64,000 nt of DNA from an uncultured Alphaproteobacteria bacterium (GTDB lineage Bacteria > Pseudomonadota > Alphaproteobacteria > Rhodobacterales > Rhodobacteraceae): contig CACAMI010000005.1 in assembly GCA_902533625.1 (NCBI GenBank), positions 27,844 to 91,843 on the forward strand, given 5' to 3'. A model generated the notes under the pieces. That model saw only the letters and a program-made list of their open reading frames with translations, searched no databases and was not told the DNA's origin. Numbering within the stretch: the first letter of the stretch is position 1; each line of letters starts with the position of its first letter. The position numbers and the translations under genes are program-made. Positions 63,830 to 64,000 of this stretch are shown in pieces.

Positions 63830-64000
63830 TCGATCTTTTTTCCAACTTGGGTCGTTAAAGCTATTATTATAGTGAAAACTGTAATGCAACACTATTTCAC
63901 GCTTACTTATTCTGAAACTGCTTCGTAATTTACTGAAAATTGATAAAAATATATCTTTTTATGACAAATATATTTGCCGTGAAGCAACTTTTCTATTGCT

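Noticed and set aside
63961..64000. Possible gene start at the right edge
   Set aside because: Only 13 codons are visible, with no ribosome-binding site or recognisable sequence.
1..64000. CRISPR arrays, insertion sequences, phage genes or rRNA
   Set aside because: No repeat-spacer pattern, transposase, integrase or rRNA motif was seen on either strand.

Overview
The window is an AT-rich, tightly packed bacterial chromosome segment. Several genes overlap by 1–8 bases, intergenic gaps are short, and many starts are TTG or GTG. It comes from an alphaproteobacterium: GcrA, TrcR (DUF1013), MipZ, ClpS, bactofilin, a 44-residue aa3 oxidase subunit IV and DUF1178 all occur here. The block ffh–chorismate mutase–rpsP–rimM–trmD–rplS–rpmE, the block ctaC–ctaB–(small ORF)–ctaG–ctaE–surf1–thrC–M16 peptidase–GNAT, and argD–argF next to gcrA resemble Rhodobacterales gene order as I remember it. 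A low-GC, streamlined marine planktonic alphaproteobacterium is the best guess; family or genus cannot be fixed from the sequence alone.

Layout. 1–12.4 kb: 3' end of an RND efflux permease, a DsbD-N-like periplasmic protein, YqgE, Sua5, a DmdC-like acyl-CoA dehydrogenase coupled to an MBL-fold hydrolase, oxidase subunit IV, S21, a quinone oxidoreductase, TrcR, an SDR that lacks the catalytic Lys, an RsmC-like methyltransferase, ClpS and a D,D-carboxypeptidase. 12.4–24.1 kb: MipZ, the ribosomal/tRNA-modification/SRP block, a GC-rich structured intergenic element, TrhO, ZapE, a short RNase R and TopA. 24.4–31.8 kb: cytochrome c oxidase subunits II and III with assembly factors, then thrC, an M16 peptidase and a GNAT. 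31.9–43.9 kb: a GlcD-like flavoprotein, aspartate kinase, DUF1178, GcrA, an ABC-2 permease broken by two frame changes at T-tracts, ArgD and ArgF, a DAO-type flavoprotein, a uronate-dehydrogenase-like enzyme, an amidase, two uncharacterised proteins and bactofilin.

43.9–61.4 kb is an accessory-looking catabolic region and the most interesting part. One apparent seven-gene minus-strand transcription unit encodes, in order of transcription, a Tm-1-like (UPF0261) protein, the TctB, TctA and TctC parts of a tripartite tricarboxylate-type transporter, a strong intercistronic hairpin, a class I glutamine amidotransferase, a cytochrome P450 and a glutamine-synthetase-like ligase. A second GS-like gene converges on it. 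Next comes a class III aminotransferase, then enzymes of homoprotocatechuate meta-cleavage (HpaD, HpaE, an FAA-family protein, HpaH and a divergent HpaF-like isomerase lacking Pro1), an MFS exporter and an alpha/beta hydrolase. The inferred theme is import of an organic acid or aromatic amine, gamma-glutamyl activation or deactivation, P450 oxidation, transamination and ring cleavage to central metabolites. GS-like plus amidotransferase plus oxygenase is the logic of bacterial aniline oxidation, but here the oxygenase is a P450; the substrate is unknown.

The right end holds tRNA-Leu(UAA), a DUF2177 membrane protein and MetG. No rRNA, CRISPR array, transposase or phage gene was seen.
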